The position numbers and the translations under genes are program-made. A DNA stretch of 64,000 bases from Corticium candelabrum (taxonomy: Eukaryota > Porifera > Homoscleromorpha > Homosclerophorida > Plakinidae): the NCBI RefSeq assembly GCF_963422355.1, contig NC_085086.1, positions 9,407,936-9,471,935 of the forward strand, given 5' to 3'. The notes beneath the pieces are model-generated. The model was not told the origin of the DNA. It did no database searches and saw only the letters and a list, made by a program, of their open reading frames with translations. Below are positions 23,501-35,500 of this stretch, one piece after another (within the stretch, counting starts at the first letter, position 1; every line of letters begins with the position of its first letter).

Positions 23501-26500
23501 CGGTTTCGGTTGTCGTCTTAAATGTTGAAAGGCTAGTTCGTTCAAGCGACATCTTTTACACGTCATAGTGGGGCGTGGTTGTACGAGAAATGACTCAGAA
23601 TTGCCTTTAAAAACTCTAGGCGAGCGTTCTGCGTTCTACGGCGTTCCAGATAACTGAATTTAGTCAACTGCAGTCATTTGAAACCTAGAGCTGTTGCCGA
23701 GAAGGTAGGAAGGCAAGACAATGGGTGTCCGACGATTGAGGCCGTTACCACGGGCGTTTCACTAACTGTAACTCAAACAGATCTTGGCTGACATGCATGG
23801 TAACAACACGATTTGTAGGTAAAAAGTTGTTGATGAGCGATACATAAGTAACTAGGCTGAAAGATGAGTGTGAGCAATTTAGACGCTATTGTCCGGTGAA
23901 CGATGCGTTTGTTCGATGAACGGGGTATGCAAGGCTCCGCACAGTTTTCAATCTCACCCTAAGCAGAGAAGAGGTACAATGATCTCATTTGGTCTGCTCA
24001 ATTACAAGTTGGATACCTACATATATGATGTGGTGGGGACTGAGTTCAAAATCGGATAACTGACACCTCGCGTGCGAAATATGATGGTGTCTAAGGAATG
24101 AGGCCGCTCTCTATATGCCCTGAATCTACTGCTGGAAACCAGATGCGATGAATAGGAAGAACATTACAGTGCAATTTTCTTATAGAAATGTTGTTTTTAA
24201 AATCTAAAAATATTTTTTTCATGGTATGTACACCATTAGAACAATCATATAATAATTCAAATTATTTTTGATTTTTGTATGTTAGTGGACATTTCAAATA
24301 TATTATGTTTCTATATAATATAACCTAAAGCCAACGCCTTTCAGCAAATAGTAAATGTACATTATTAAAAGTGTTCTGTGCAAAACCTCACGGGCAAAAC
24401 CGCTTCCGCAGATTCTGACATATTATTGCTTTAGGTATACAATGTCCGTCTCTTGAAAGTATAAGAAACGGCGGCTTTGCCCTGAATAAAAACAACAGAT
24501 ATGTAGACACCAGAGCGCGCTACATCTGCAACAGAGGCTACGATATCTTGATGGATGCAAAGAGGTCATCTTACAGCCGCCAATGTCGTCAACATAAAGA
24601 CATGACAAGATGTGAAGGATACTGGAGCGGAAGAAAACTGTGCTGCATACGTAAGTTTTATATCCGTTGTAACAATACAAAAATCAATTAATTTCTATTT
24701 TAGCAAGATCGTGTCCGAATCCTAAGCCGTTTGTAAACGGAATGGTCATTGGAGATCATTTCTTTTACCCTGAAACAATTTCAATCAATTGTAGTGAAGG
24801 GCATAAATTGACGGAAGATGGGCCAGTTTATAAATGTGATGAAACAGGGTCTTGGGTTCCTCTTTCTGGTCAATTGGCAAAAAAGCATAAACCCGTTAAT
24901 TTGCGTGCTGCGGCAGAACTGCAACTAGTCCAAACCTGCCTAAGAAAAAGGAGCATTCAAACGAAAAATTTAGAAAAGTCTAAACACAATTTCGCAAGAT
25001 GCGAACGTAAGAACATTGCACGTTTCTAAAAACAATTTTATACTCTATGGCGTGTTTAGCGGTCGACTGCGGAAAGCCGAAAAATCCTGTGGATGGACAA
25101 TGTTCAGGAACTTCATACAAGTTTAAAGGAGTTGCAAGATGTACATGCAATCTGGGATACTGCATAGTTGGACCAAACAAAACTCAATGTAACTCATCAG
25201 GACAATGGTCGAATAAGGCACCTAGATGCAAAAGTAAATATGGTATTAAGATTGGTATATAAAATACTAAAGTTTTGAATTTATTTAGAAATTCAATGTC
25301 CACCTCTTAGCGATCCCGAACATGGTACAGTACAGTTGAGCTCAGAACAAAGGTTTGTAAATGATACGGCAGTTTACAGCTGTCATTCCGGCTATGACCT
25401 AAATATGGATAAAAAGATTCAAAGATTTACTCGAATTTGCTTACAAGCCGATAACCCTCACGAATGCAAAGGAACGTGGAGCGAAAAACAGCCATGTTGT
25501 ATACGTACGTCCTGTTTGTGTTAATCTTGTGACACTAATAACAGACTTGTATTACAATAGCAAGGTCATGTCCGGATCCTAACAATTCTAACTTCAGAAA
25601 TGGAAGTATAGAGGAAAAGGCCTATTTCTACCCGGAAACAATCTTCCTAAATTGCAGTGAAGGTCACGAGATCGTCGGCGCAAGATCCTATTTTCAGTGC
25701 AATCAAAGTGGCCAGTGGCATGAAATATCAAAACCCAGTGACGAGGCAGCACAACAAGCCAATGAGAGAATCAACTCAGAACGTGAGAAAGTAAAATCCT
25801 GCATATGGACAAAGTCAAATTCAATCAAAACAAGGCACTTTCCCACCAACGTAAGACAATTTCCTACTTGCCAACGTAAGAATATAACAATTACGTATTA
25901 ACTTAGTATATATATTGAGTGCATTGTACCTTTTAGCTAAAAATTGTAGGAAACCTGTTATTGACAGTAACTGTACTCTGGTTTCAACGAGCTTCCATTA
26001 TCCAAGCACAGTGATGTTTGACCGTACCGATGGATACTGCGTTGTTGGTAGTACTAGCTCTCAATGCAATTCAGAAGGACTTTGGTCAAATGCGTCACCA
26101 ACCTGTGAACGTAAGATATAATTTTTGATTGATTAAGCAAACAGTTTTAATAACAGTTGGAAATTGGCGCAACAGATTGCTTCTGACTGAACCACATTGT
26201 TACGTACAGAAGCAAATTTTGTGTGATTTGGACTAACGCGCGCAAATAGGCGTAATGAACTTTGAAACTATGCGCGTCCAAGAGATTAGTTTTTCAAAAT
26301 TGACGAGTCAAATAACATAATAAATTACCTAAATCGTTATCATAAACTGAAAAATGGCTTGATTAATTTATTTTGAGTACGTAATTGTATGTCATGGCTA
26401 GGAAATTTTCCTTCTTTTAATATATTAGTTAGATCATAACCCCAAACAGTATAGACGCTCTAGACAGCCACTGATATGCTTGAATCAAAAATTAGTATAA

Positions 26501-29500
26501 ATTTTTATCTGATGGTTCTCAAGGCGCACACATACCACAAAAACTAATTTTAGATATTTAAAAGTAAGGTTTCTATAACGTAGTTGCACCGTAATGTGCT
26601 TCTGGATTATCTCACCGGTTTCGAGAACCAGATTTGGGGCGTGTACATATGACAGGCGAAGTTAGAACGAAAGTCGTGTTAGCGCAAGTAAAATAGGTAA
26701 CGCACAAGACTCGAAAGTGTACTACGGTTAGAATGGTTAGTTCACGTGTAGCAGCTGCGTGCTACAGCACGGTGAAAGTTGTGAGGCTCTTTCAGTTTCC
26801 GAAGACCACGAACAAAGACGAAAGTGGGCGGAACAACAGACAAACGAGAGATTGCTGGGAAGCCCAAAGTTATTGTTTCGTCTTCTATAGTCGTTATTTC
26901 GAAGCAGACTGCTTTGAAGATGATCAACGATTGTGCTTCGCAATTTAGTTAAGGCTACCTGGACCCGAAATTATGACGAATACCGTGCATACTGATTGAG
27001 ACAGTGCAAGGGCTAAGCAGTTGGAAAACCAAGAAAGATGAGATTGGCATACGAAAACCGTTAAAGAAAGACAGTATGTTCTAATTAGATTTTACAGAAG
27101 TGTACATGTAGTGATGAATTAATTTGATTGATCTAGTTCATGAGTCACTGAAAAATTTGTGCAGTGGGACAGAATCTTCGAACTGCTGACAAGAGGCATG
27201 ACAGACAGTTTACATCATCTTTCTAATTGATATTAAGAAATATATCTGTATATCTGTTGTGCAGAACAGAAATCCATTTTTGAAGTCATTGTTGGTAGAA
27301 TTAATTTGTATTGTTTACCATGAATTGGAGGAGAATCAGTTCTAGGCAATGCCATAGTCCTGCTGTTTGCAGTCTTCAGAACCCACACATTTAGGCAGAT
27401 GCCAAAGAATCCTGGGTGTTCAGTGATGCAGTTTTGTCAAGTATTTCCTGTCAACACCCACAATGATGACCAGAAGTCAGCAACAACAACTACATGTAGT
27501 TGTACACCTAAACAAAATTCGACTACATGACTTTTAATATCAGCCTAAACTGTTTAATATCACGATAAATCTAGCAGTCGTTCGCTTTGCTCGTCTTCGG
27601 ATGCTACAAGCAATGGCGTCTGTGGCGACAGGTTCAAAGCTAGACTGCCCCACATATTTTACGGCTTCACTTTCGTCGTCTCCCGAGCCATTCTCCACAT
27701 CACCAGTATCCACTCCATACGATACAGACGGTTCTACGCACACAGACCATTCCAAACCGTCATGCAACGACGATTCCCGAGGCTGACGTAACCGTAACTA
27801 TGATGTTTTTGCCCGTTAGCTAACGATTGGACCTCGTGAAGAATATGATCGCGCAAAGTTTTCTTGAGATCACCGACGTCTTCATCACTAGTAGAGAGAG
27901 TCGCTTGCTCTGTCGCGTTCACTGCCTGAGCTAGTCAGCGAAACGTTTTGCGCTAACGCGACATCCGTTCTTACTTTTACGTCATATGGAGAGCACCGCC
28001 CCTGTTATCGGACACCATCAATCATCGGACAGCCACAAGATGTAGACGAAGTAAGACTGAGCTTTGCTGAAGCCCACAGTAAGAAGGATTAGTAAAAACT
28101 GTGATTCCAGACACGGAAACTCCAATCGATTGAAACGGTTATGCTAGGACGGTAAACATGATCCTTCTCTGCGATCCCGTCCATCGGATACCACTATCAT
28201 TCATCGAACATGACCTTGCCATGAAACAACGCAAAGGCAATTCTGCAGCTTCGCATCAGATATAGGGTTATTGTTAACTAGCTAATACAACAACACTATC
28301 ACTGTCTCCGTTTGCTACTGTACTCTCCAGGAGAGATAGCGCATGCTCATTTAGCGTGATAACGCCCCTTTCGACGTACAGTCCTTTTTATCTTTGCAGC
28401 AGCAGTCTGCAGGTAATAACGTCATGAAAGAGAGTGAGAAGGAAATATGGTGTGACCCCAAATTCGTGTGACCTATATTTGACTCAGAACGGTTATTAAC
28501 GGAAATTGCTGAATTTTGTAAGCTGACAAGATCATTTTGTTGGCATCTACCAGACCTCTGGTAATGTCTAGTCTTCCCAGCGTAGAATTCAAACTCCTGA
28601 GTCTTTTACAACTGCATGCATAGGCTTGATGCACAGAGATGTAGTAAATGATTCATGTCATCCATGTTCAAGCATTGTGGTGAGCATATTCTTCCAATTC
28701 ACACAGGAACAGCTCGAGCTTTCCTCTCAAGGCGCCTACATTGTTATTTGGCTCTGAATAGGACGTATGCAGGTGTTTCTATCTCAATTTGATATCTACC
28801 ATTGCTTGACCTTGCACCGTCACGACATGCAGCACGTCATCGTTGGTACAACGAGTTGTACTAAACGCAGAAACTCTGTTACTACAAGAGCAGCTATAAC
28901 CTTCACCCCTGCTTGATTTAGGTAAGGTTGAACTAGATTACGTCAATTTCTTCTAAACGTTACGCGACGACTTTCTTTGCAAAGGGTAAAAAAGAGCATT
29001 TTAGCACTTCAATCTTACCCTCTCATCGGTTTCGGTTGTCGTCTTAAATGTTGAAAGGCTAGTTCGTTCAAGCGACATCTTTTACACGTCATAGTGGGGC
29101 GTGGTTGTACGAGAAATGACTCAGAATTGCCTTTAAAAACTCTAGGCGAGCGTTCTGCGTTCTACGGCGTTCCAGATAACTGAATTTAGTCAACTGCAGT
29201 CATTTGAAACCTAGAGCTGTTGCCGAGAAGGTAGGAAGGCAAGACAATGGGTGTCCGACGATTGAGGCCGTTACCACGGGCGTTTCACTAACTGTAACTC
29301 AAACAGATCTTGGCTGACATGCATGGTAACAACACGATTTGTAGGTAAAAGTTGTTGATGAGCGATACATAAGTAACTAGGCTGAAAGATGAGTGTGAGC
29401 AATTTAGACGCTATTGTCCGGTGAACGATGCGTTTGTTCGATGAACGGGGTATGCAAGCCTCCGCACAGTTTTCAATCTCACCCTAGGCAGAGAAGAGGT

Positions 29501-32500
29501 ACAATGCTCTCTTTTGGTCTGCTCAATTACAAGTTGGATACCTACATATATGATGTGGTGGGGACTGAGTTCAAAATCGGATAACTGACACCTCGCGTGC
29601 GGAATATGATGGTGTCCGAGGAATGAGGCCGCTCTCTATATGCCCTGAATCTACTGCTGAAAACCAGATGCGATGAGTAGGAAGAACATTACAGTGCAAT
29701 TTTCTTATAGAAATGTTGTTTTTAAAATCTAAAAATATATTTTTCAGGGTATGTACACCATTAGAACAATCATATAATAATTCAAATTATTTTTGATTTT
29801 TGTATGTTAGTGGACATTTCAAATATATTATGTTTCTATATAATATAACCTAAAGCCGACGTTTTTCAGCAAATAGTAAATGTACATTGTTAAAAGTGTT
29901 CTGTGCTAAACCTCACGGGCAAAACCGCTTCCGCAGATTCTGACATATTATTGCTTTAGGTATACAATGTCCGTCTCTTGAAAGTATAAGAAACGGCGGC
30001 TTTGCCCTGAATAAAAACAACATATATGTAGACACCAGAGCGCGCTACGTCTGCAACAGAGGCTACGATATCTTGATGGATGCAAAGAGGTCATCTTACA
30101 TCCGCCAATGTCGTCAACATAAAGACATGAAAAGATGTGAAGGATACTGGAGCGGAAGAAAACTGTGCTGCATACGTAAGTTTTATATCCGTAGTAACAA
30201 TACAAAAATCAATTAATTTCTATTTTAGCAAGATCGTGTCCGAATCCTAAGCCGTTTGTAAACGGAATGGTCATTGGAGATCATTTCTTTTACCCTGAAA
30301 CAATTTCAATCAATTGTAGTGAAGGGCATAAATTGACGGAAGATGGGCCAGTTTATAAATGTGATGAAACAGGGTCTTGGGTTCCTCTATCTGGTCAATT
30401 GGCAAAAAAGCATAAACCCGTTAATTTGCGTGCTGCGGCAGAACTGCAACTAGTCCAAACCTGTCTAAGAAAAAAGAGCATTCAAACGGAAAATTTAGAA
30501 AAGTCTGAACAAAATTTCGCAAGATGCGAACGTAAGAACATTGCACGTTTCTAAAAACAATTTTATACTCTATGGCGTGTTTAGCGGTCGACTGCGGAAA
30601 GCCGAAAAATCCTGTGGATGGACAATGTTCAGGAACTTACTACAAGTTTAAAGGAGTTGCAAGATGTACATGCAATCTGGGATACTGCATAGTTGGACCA
30701 AACGAAACTCAATGTAACTCATCAGGACAATGGTCGAATAAGGCACCCAGATGCAAAAGTAAATATGGTATTAAGATTGGTATATAAAATACTAAAGTTT
30801 TGAATTTATTTAGAAATTCAATGTCCACCTCTTAGCGATCCCGAACATGGTACAGTACAGTTGAGCTCAGAACAAAGGTTTGTAAATGATACGGCAGTTT
30901 ACAGCTGTCATTCCGGCTATGACCTAAATATGGATAAAAAGATTCAAAGATTTACTCGAATTTGCTTACAAGCCGATAACCCTCACGAATGCAAAGGAAC
31001 GTGGAGCGAAAAACAGCCATGTTGTATACGTACGTCCTGTTTGTGTTAATCTTGTGACACTAATAACAGACTTGTATTACAATAGCAAGGTCATGTCCGG
31101 ATCCTAACAATTCTAACTTCAGAAATGGAAGTATAGAGGGAAATGCCTATTTCTACCCCGAAACAATCTTCCTAAATTGCAGTGAAGGTCACGAGATCGT
31201 CGGCGCAAGATCCTATTTTCAGTGCAATCAAAGTGGCCAGTGGCATGAAATATCAAAACCCAGTGACGAGGCAGCACAACAAGCCAATGAGAGAATCAAC
31301 TCAGAACGTGAGAAAGTAAAATCCTGCATATGGCCAAAGTCAAATTCAATTAAAACAAGGCACTTTCCCACCAACATAAGACAATTTCCTACTTGCCAAC
31401 GTAAGAATATAACAATTACGTATTAACTTAGTATGTATATTGAGTGCATTGTACCTTTTAGCTAAAGATTGTAGGAAACCTGTTATTGACAGTAACTGTA
31501 CTCTGGTGTCAACGAGCTTCCATTATCCAAGCACAGTGATGTTTGACCGCACCGATGGATACTGCGTTGTTGGTAGTACTAGCTCTCAATGCAATTCACA
31601 AGGACTTTGGTCAAATGCGTCACCAACCTGTGAACGTAAGATGTAATTTTTGATAGATTAACAAAACGACGTTAATAACAGTTGGTGATTGGTGCAAACA
31701 GATTGCTTCTGACTGAACCACATTATTACGTACGAAAGCCAATTTTGTGAGATTCGACTTAACGCGTACTAGTACGCGTACTTAACTGTGGAATTAACGA
31801 GCGTTTAAATAATTTATTTTGAAATATTGACGAGTTGGTATTTATCTCTTTGGTAATTCTATACTGTATGTCATGGCTTGAGAACAATCTTTTCTCGCAC
31901 ATTTACATCATACCACTCGGCAGCATAAACCCTATAGATATACTATATTTCTGTATAATATAACCTAGATGTTATTGTATTTTAGGAATTTATTGTCCTC
32001 AAATGAAGTATAATGCGACTGAAATGTGGGTAACAATAAAAAGAAATGGACAAGCCAAAGACTGCCTTAAATACAAGTTTTGCTACGGACATACTGTTAC
32101 CTTTGATCCTCGCCCTGGTTACTCCCTCGACCGCAGCGTTCAACTCGTATGTGAGCAATACAAATCAAGCCCTCATCAATGCGCGGGCTACTGGTATCCC
32201 GACGATCGACTACCACAACCTTTTGGTATTCACACGTGTCTTTTCTTGATAAATAACAGACTGTATAGTATTTGTAAATAGAAAAGATTTGCCCTCCTCC
32301 TCCTGTAAAGATCAATAACGGACTTGTCCAAGGTAGTGATTCTACCGTCGGATCCACAATCAGCTTCACCTGCTCAGCAGACTACGAGCTAAAGGATGGT
32401 AGTAATACAAGAATATGTTTGTCGTCGGGACAGTGGAGTGGAATGCAACCAAGATGTGAACGTGAGTCGTTTTCCACTTGCTCTGCTCGATTTCCTTTGA

Positions 32501-35500
32501 CAAGTATTTTCTCACTAGACGTTTGCGCCAAATATGTGGCACAACCTGGCTCCGTTCAGTATTGTACAGCAACAAGCGGAAAGGCAGAACTAGTCTGTCC
32601 AGGAATAACTGAGTGTCCGTCAGACCTCACTCCCGTCTGCTCTAGTGATACACAAACCTACGACAACCTTTGTCTTCTAAAAATTTATGGCTGCAGAAAG
32701 TACGGCGTCAACGATACAACAACCGCTGTAGCAAACGACAACTGTCTATTCGGTACGAAGTAGCTAACAGTTAAATAGACCACGGTGCTTTGAAAATTTT
32801 ACATTAACATGCATTAGGTGGAATTTGTACTGAACCGCAACCCAAACCATCACCTGGAGATCAGTGCAGACAAACTGCGTATCGATATTTCTACAATACT
32901 GAAACGTCAGAGTGTGAATGGTACGCAAACGGACCCTGTTACAAAGGACATAACAGTTTTTATACATTGGACGATTGCAAAGATCACTGTGAAACAAGTA
33001 GAAACACCGTAGTTGGTTATCCATAATATATAAATGATTGATAAAATTTATTGTATTTAGGTAATCCTTGCATTTCTAAAATGGATCCTGGCTTGTGCAA
33101 TCTTCATCAGCTACGGTACTATTACAACCTGACAGAAGAGAAGTGCATGGAATTTAACTATTCAGGCTGCTATGGAAATGAAAACAATTTTATATCAGAG
33201 TCAACGTGTGAAGCAAAATGTAAGCACTAAAAAGAATATAAGGAGTCAGTCATTAACGTACTAATATGTTTCAGGCAGCGGAGTTCGCATCACTCCTACA
33301 CCTGTCATGATGACTGCAGGTAAATGACAAGTTGACTGTACTGTCACGTTATAGTTGGTCCCCGCCTTAAATGGCCCAGCGACCAGTTTTGGCTGCTATA
33401 ACCAATACCCCGGACTAGTTGTGATTCCATAGTTGATCTGGTATTGCGTAAGTGGTTGCTGACCCGCGGACGCTAACCCTATCCCTAACCAGCAATCATG
33501 GATAGAATCAGTTTCCTTAATAATAACAATGATATATTTAGCTGTGTCATGTGGACGACCTCCTTTGCTACTAAATGGGAAATATGAAGGACACTTCTTT
33601 AGCTATGGAGCCATGGTACGCTACCACTGTAATGTCGGATACTGTCTAGCTGGAAACAATACCTCCATTTGTTTGAAAGAAGGTCATTGGCATTCAAACA
33701 CACACAGAAAATGTCAAAGTATACCTAATTACCAAAAATTCCATGCTAAATAGATTTAACTTGTATTGACTTGTTATAGTTCTGAAATGTCCCAATTTAC
33801 AATCGATATCAAATGGTTCAGTTTCGGTGTCGTCAAACTATTTGGGCGGAACTGCTACATACCGATGCAAAACTGGCTTTGATTTGATTGGTTCACGTAC
33901 AACATCATGCCAGAAACATTCACCAGCGCATTGCAGTTTGACATGGACTGAACACCCACCAACATGTAGAGGTTATTTAATATGGCATTAACAGTACTTG
34001 TTAACGTTTGAGTTGCTACCGACAATTGTATTTAGGTAAAGATTGCGGCGATCCGGGTGACATTAGTCGTGGAAGAATAGCCGTGATACAAGGAGACGGA
34101 AGGCGATATCCAAGTTACATACAGTTTATATGTAATCTAGGATATCAAATTGTCGAAGGCACAGAGTTTATGACGTGTTCAAGTTCACAAGTGTGGAAGG
34201 GAAAACGGCCAAAGTGTCAACGTAAATGGTTACTAACTTACACTAGAAATAAGTTCAATTGCTATTTATTTCAGCTGTTTATTGTGGTGAGTTGAAACAA
34301 CCCAAGAATGGCGAAATTATCGTGAACAAATTCTATTTTGGAGAGTCCGCGACGTTTTCTTGCAATAGAGGATACATGATGATAGGAAAAAAGACTTCAA
34401 CGTGCGTGGCGTCTGGTACATGGACTAATACGTCACCCAAATGTATTGGTACAAAGCGCTGCGTAAAAATGCCATGAATGGCAGTTTTGTAAGTTCTGTT
34501 TTGTCTTTTAGAAACTAGGTGTTTTCCAATTCAAAGACAGAAACATGGGCGTGTTGTTGGAACGGGCAACCAAATTGGCTCTGTTCTTGTATTTCAATGT
34601 ACGTTAGGATATGCCCTGAAGGGACCTTCAAAACTTCATTGCGTCCAGACAAAAAATTTACCAGCAAAATGGAATATGCCAATACCTGAATGCCAAGGCA
34701 AATAGTAAATTCTTTCAGTTTACAGATTTATATATACTACGTTTTGCAGCAATGCGGTGCGAGCCCTTGCAACCTCCTGAAAACGGTTTTATCAGTGGCA
34801 AAAGCAACACATTTCCGAATTATGTTGTCTATGCATGTAAAGAAGGATACAGACTTATTGGAACATCAAAGCGCAGCTGCAATGCATCTGGACAATGGAA
34901 AGGATTAGCACCAAATTGCCAACGTACGCAAGCAGTTGTCACAAACATATCCTTACTGCAATTCTGATTCCGTCTTGTTGTCTAGGCATTTCATGCCCGC
35001 CAATTCAAAACCCATTAAATGGCGAATTGGTTAGCAATAACTTTTCTATAAACTCTACAGTTGAATTTATTTGTAATGCCGGATATGCTGTGCGAGGTTC
35101 GTATACGTCTACCTGCATGGTTCAAGGAATCTGGTCAAGTGAACCTCCAACATGCCAACGTTTGTTGAATATTTTGTGTTAGTTGGGTATTAGATTGAAA
35201 TGTTCTCTCAAATAGGTATAAAATGCGCATCACTGCCTAGACCAAAGTTTGGTAAAGTAGTTGTTTCGCAAACTCATGTCCGAAGCGTTGCTCGGTACTC
35301 TTGCATATTTGGGTACAGGCTCGTTGGCGTCACTCACAGACAATGTACGCAAACCTCTCAGTTCACTGTGGAAGCAATGTGGAGTCCTAAATCTCCCAAA
35401 TGCATTCGTAAGAAAAGCATTATAATACCCATAATTGTTAATTTGCTAAAATTTCTATATTTAGCTGTGAGATGTTCTACACTTCATGCTCCATTAAACG

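Larger units (their letters stand above)
20589..24434. other. Long intron and spacer between units 4 and 5
   Basis: 3.8 kb, almost identical to the next spacer (26111-29959). It holds a THAP relic (21211-21520), the palindrome near 21966, the acidic module (22018-22340) and the spacer element 22460-24116 without a (TA)n expansion. No additional exons are seen. Confidence 0.7.
26111..29959. other. Long intron and spacer between units 5 and 6
   Basis: 3.85 kb, near-duplicate of 20589-24434. THAP relic 26733-27040, acidic module 27540-27870, spacer element 27986-29641. A 6-bp difference (GTTAGC) near 27815 and a few substitutions separate the two. Confidence 0.7.
645..31860 (+). repeat. Tandem array of six CCP-exon units
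   Basis: D-type exons start at 2888, 7640, 13231, 19767, 25289 and 30814, giving periods of 4752, 5591, 6536, 5522 and 5525 bp. Units 3, 5 and 6 carry exons A-B-C-D-E-F; units 1, 2 and 4 carry only D-E-F. The size differences come from the roughly 860-bp A-B-C cassette, from a 1.69-kb inverted insertion before unit 4, and from small indels. The stretch from unit 4 to unit 5 and the stretch from unit 5 to unit 6 are nearly identical by eye, so that duplication is very recent. Homology fades about 200 bp after the last F exon. The left edge falls at a (CT)n tract near 650. Confidence 0.95.

Noticed and set aside
2888..31635. Six separate genes, one per unit
   Set aside because: No signal peptide, start, terminal stop exon or promoter per unit, and the last F exon joins the unique part through a 350-bp intron in phase. 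Not fully excluded without transcripts.
645..31860. CRISPR-like or regularly spaced short repeat reading of the GTCCGAT motifs
   Set aside because: Spacing is irregular, both orientations occur and the context is clearly animal.
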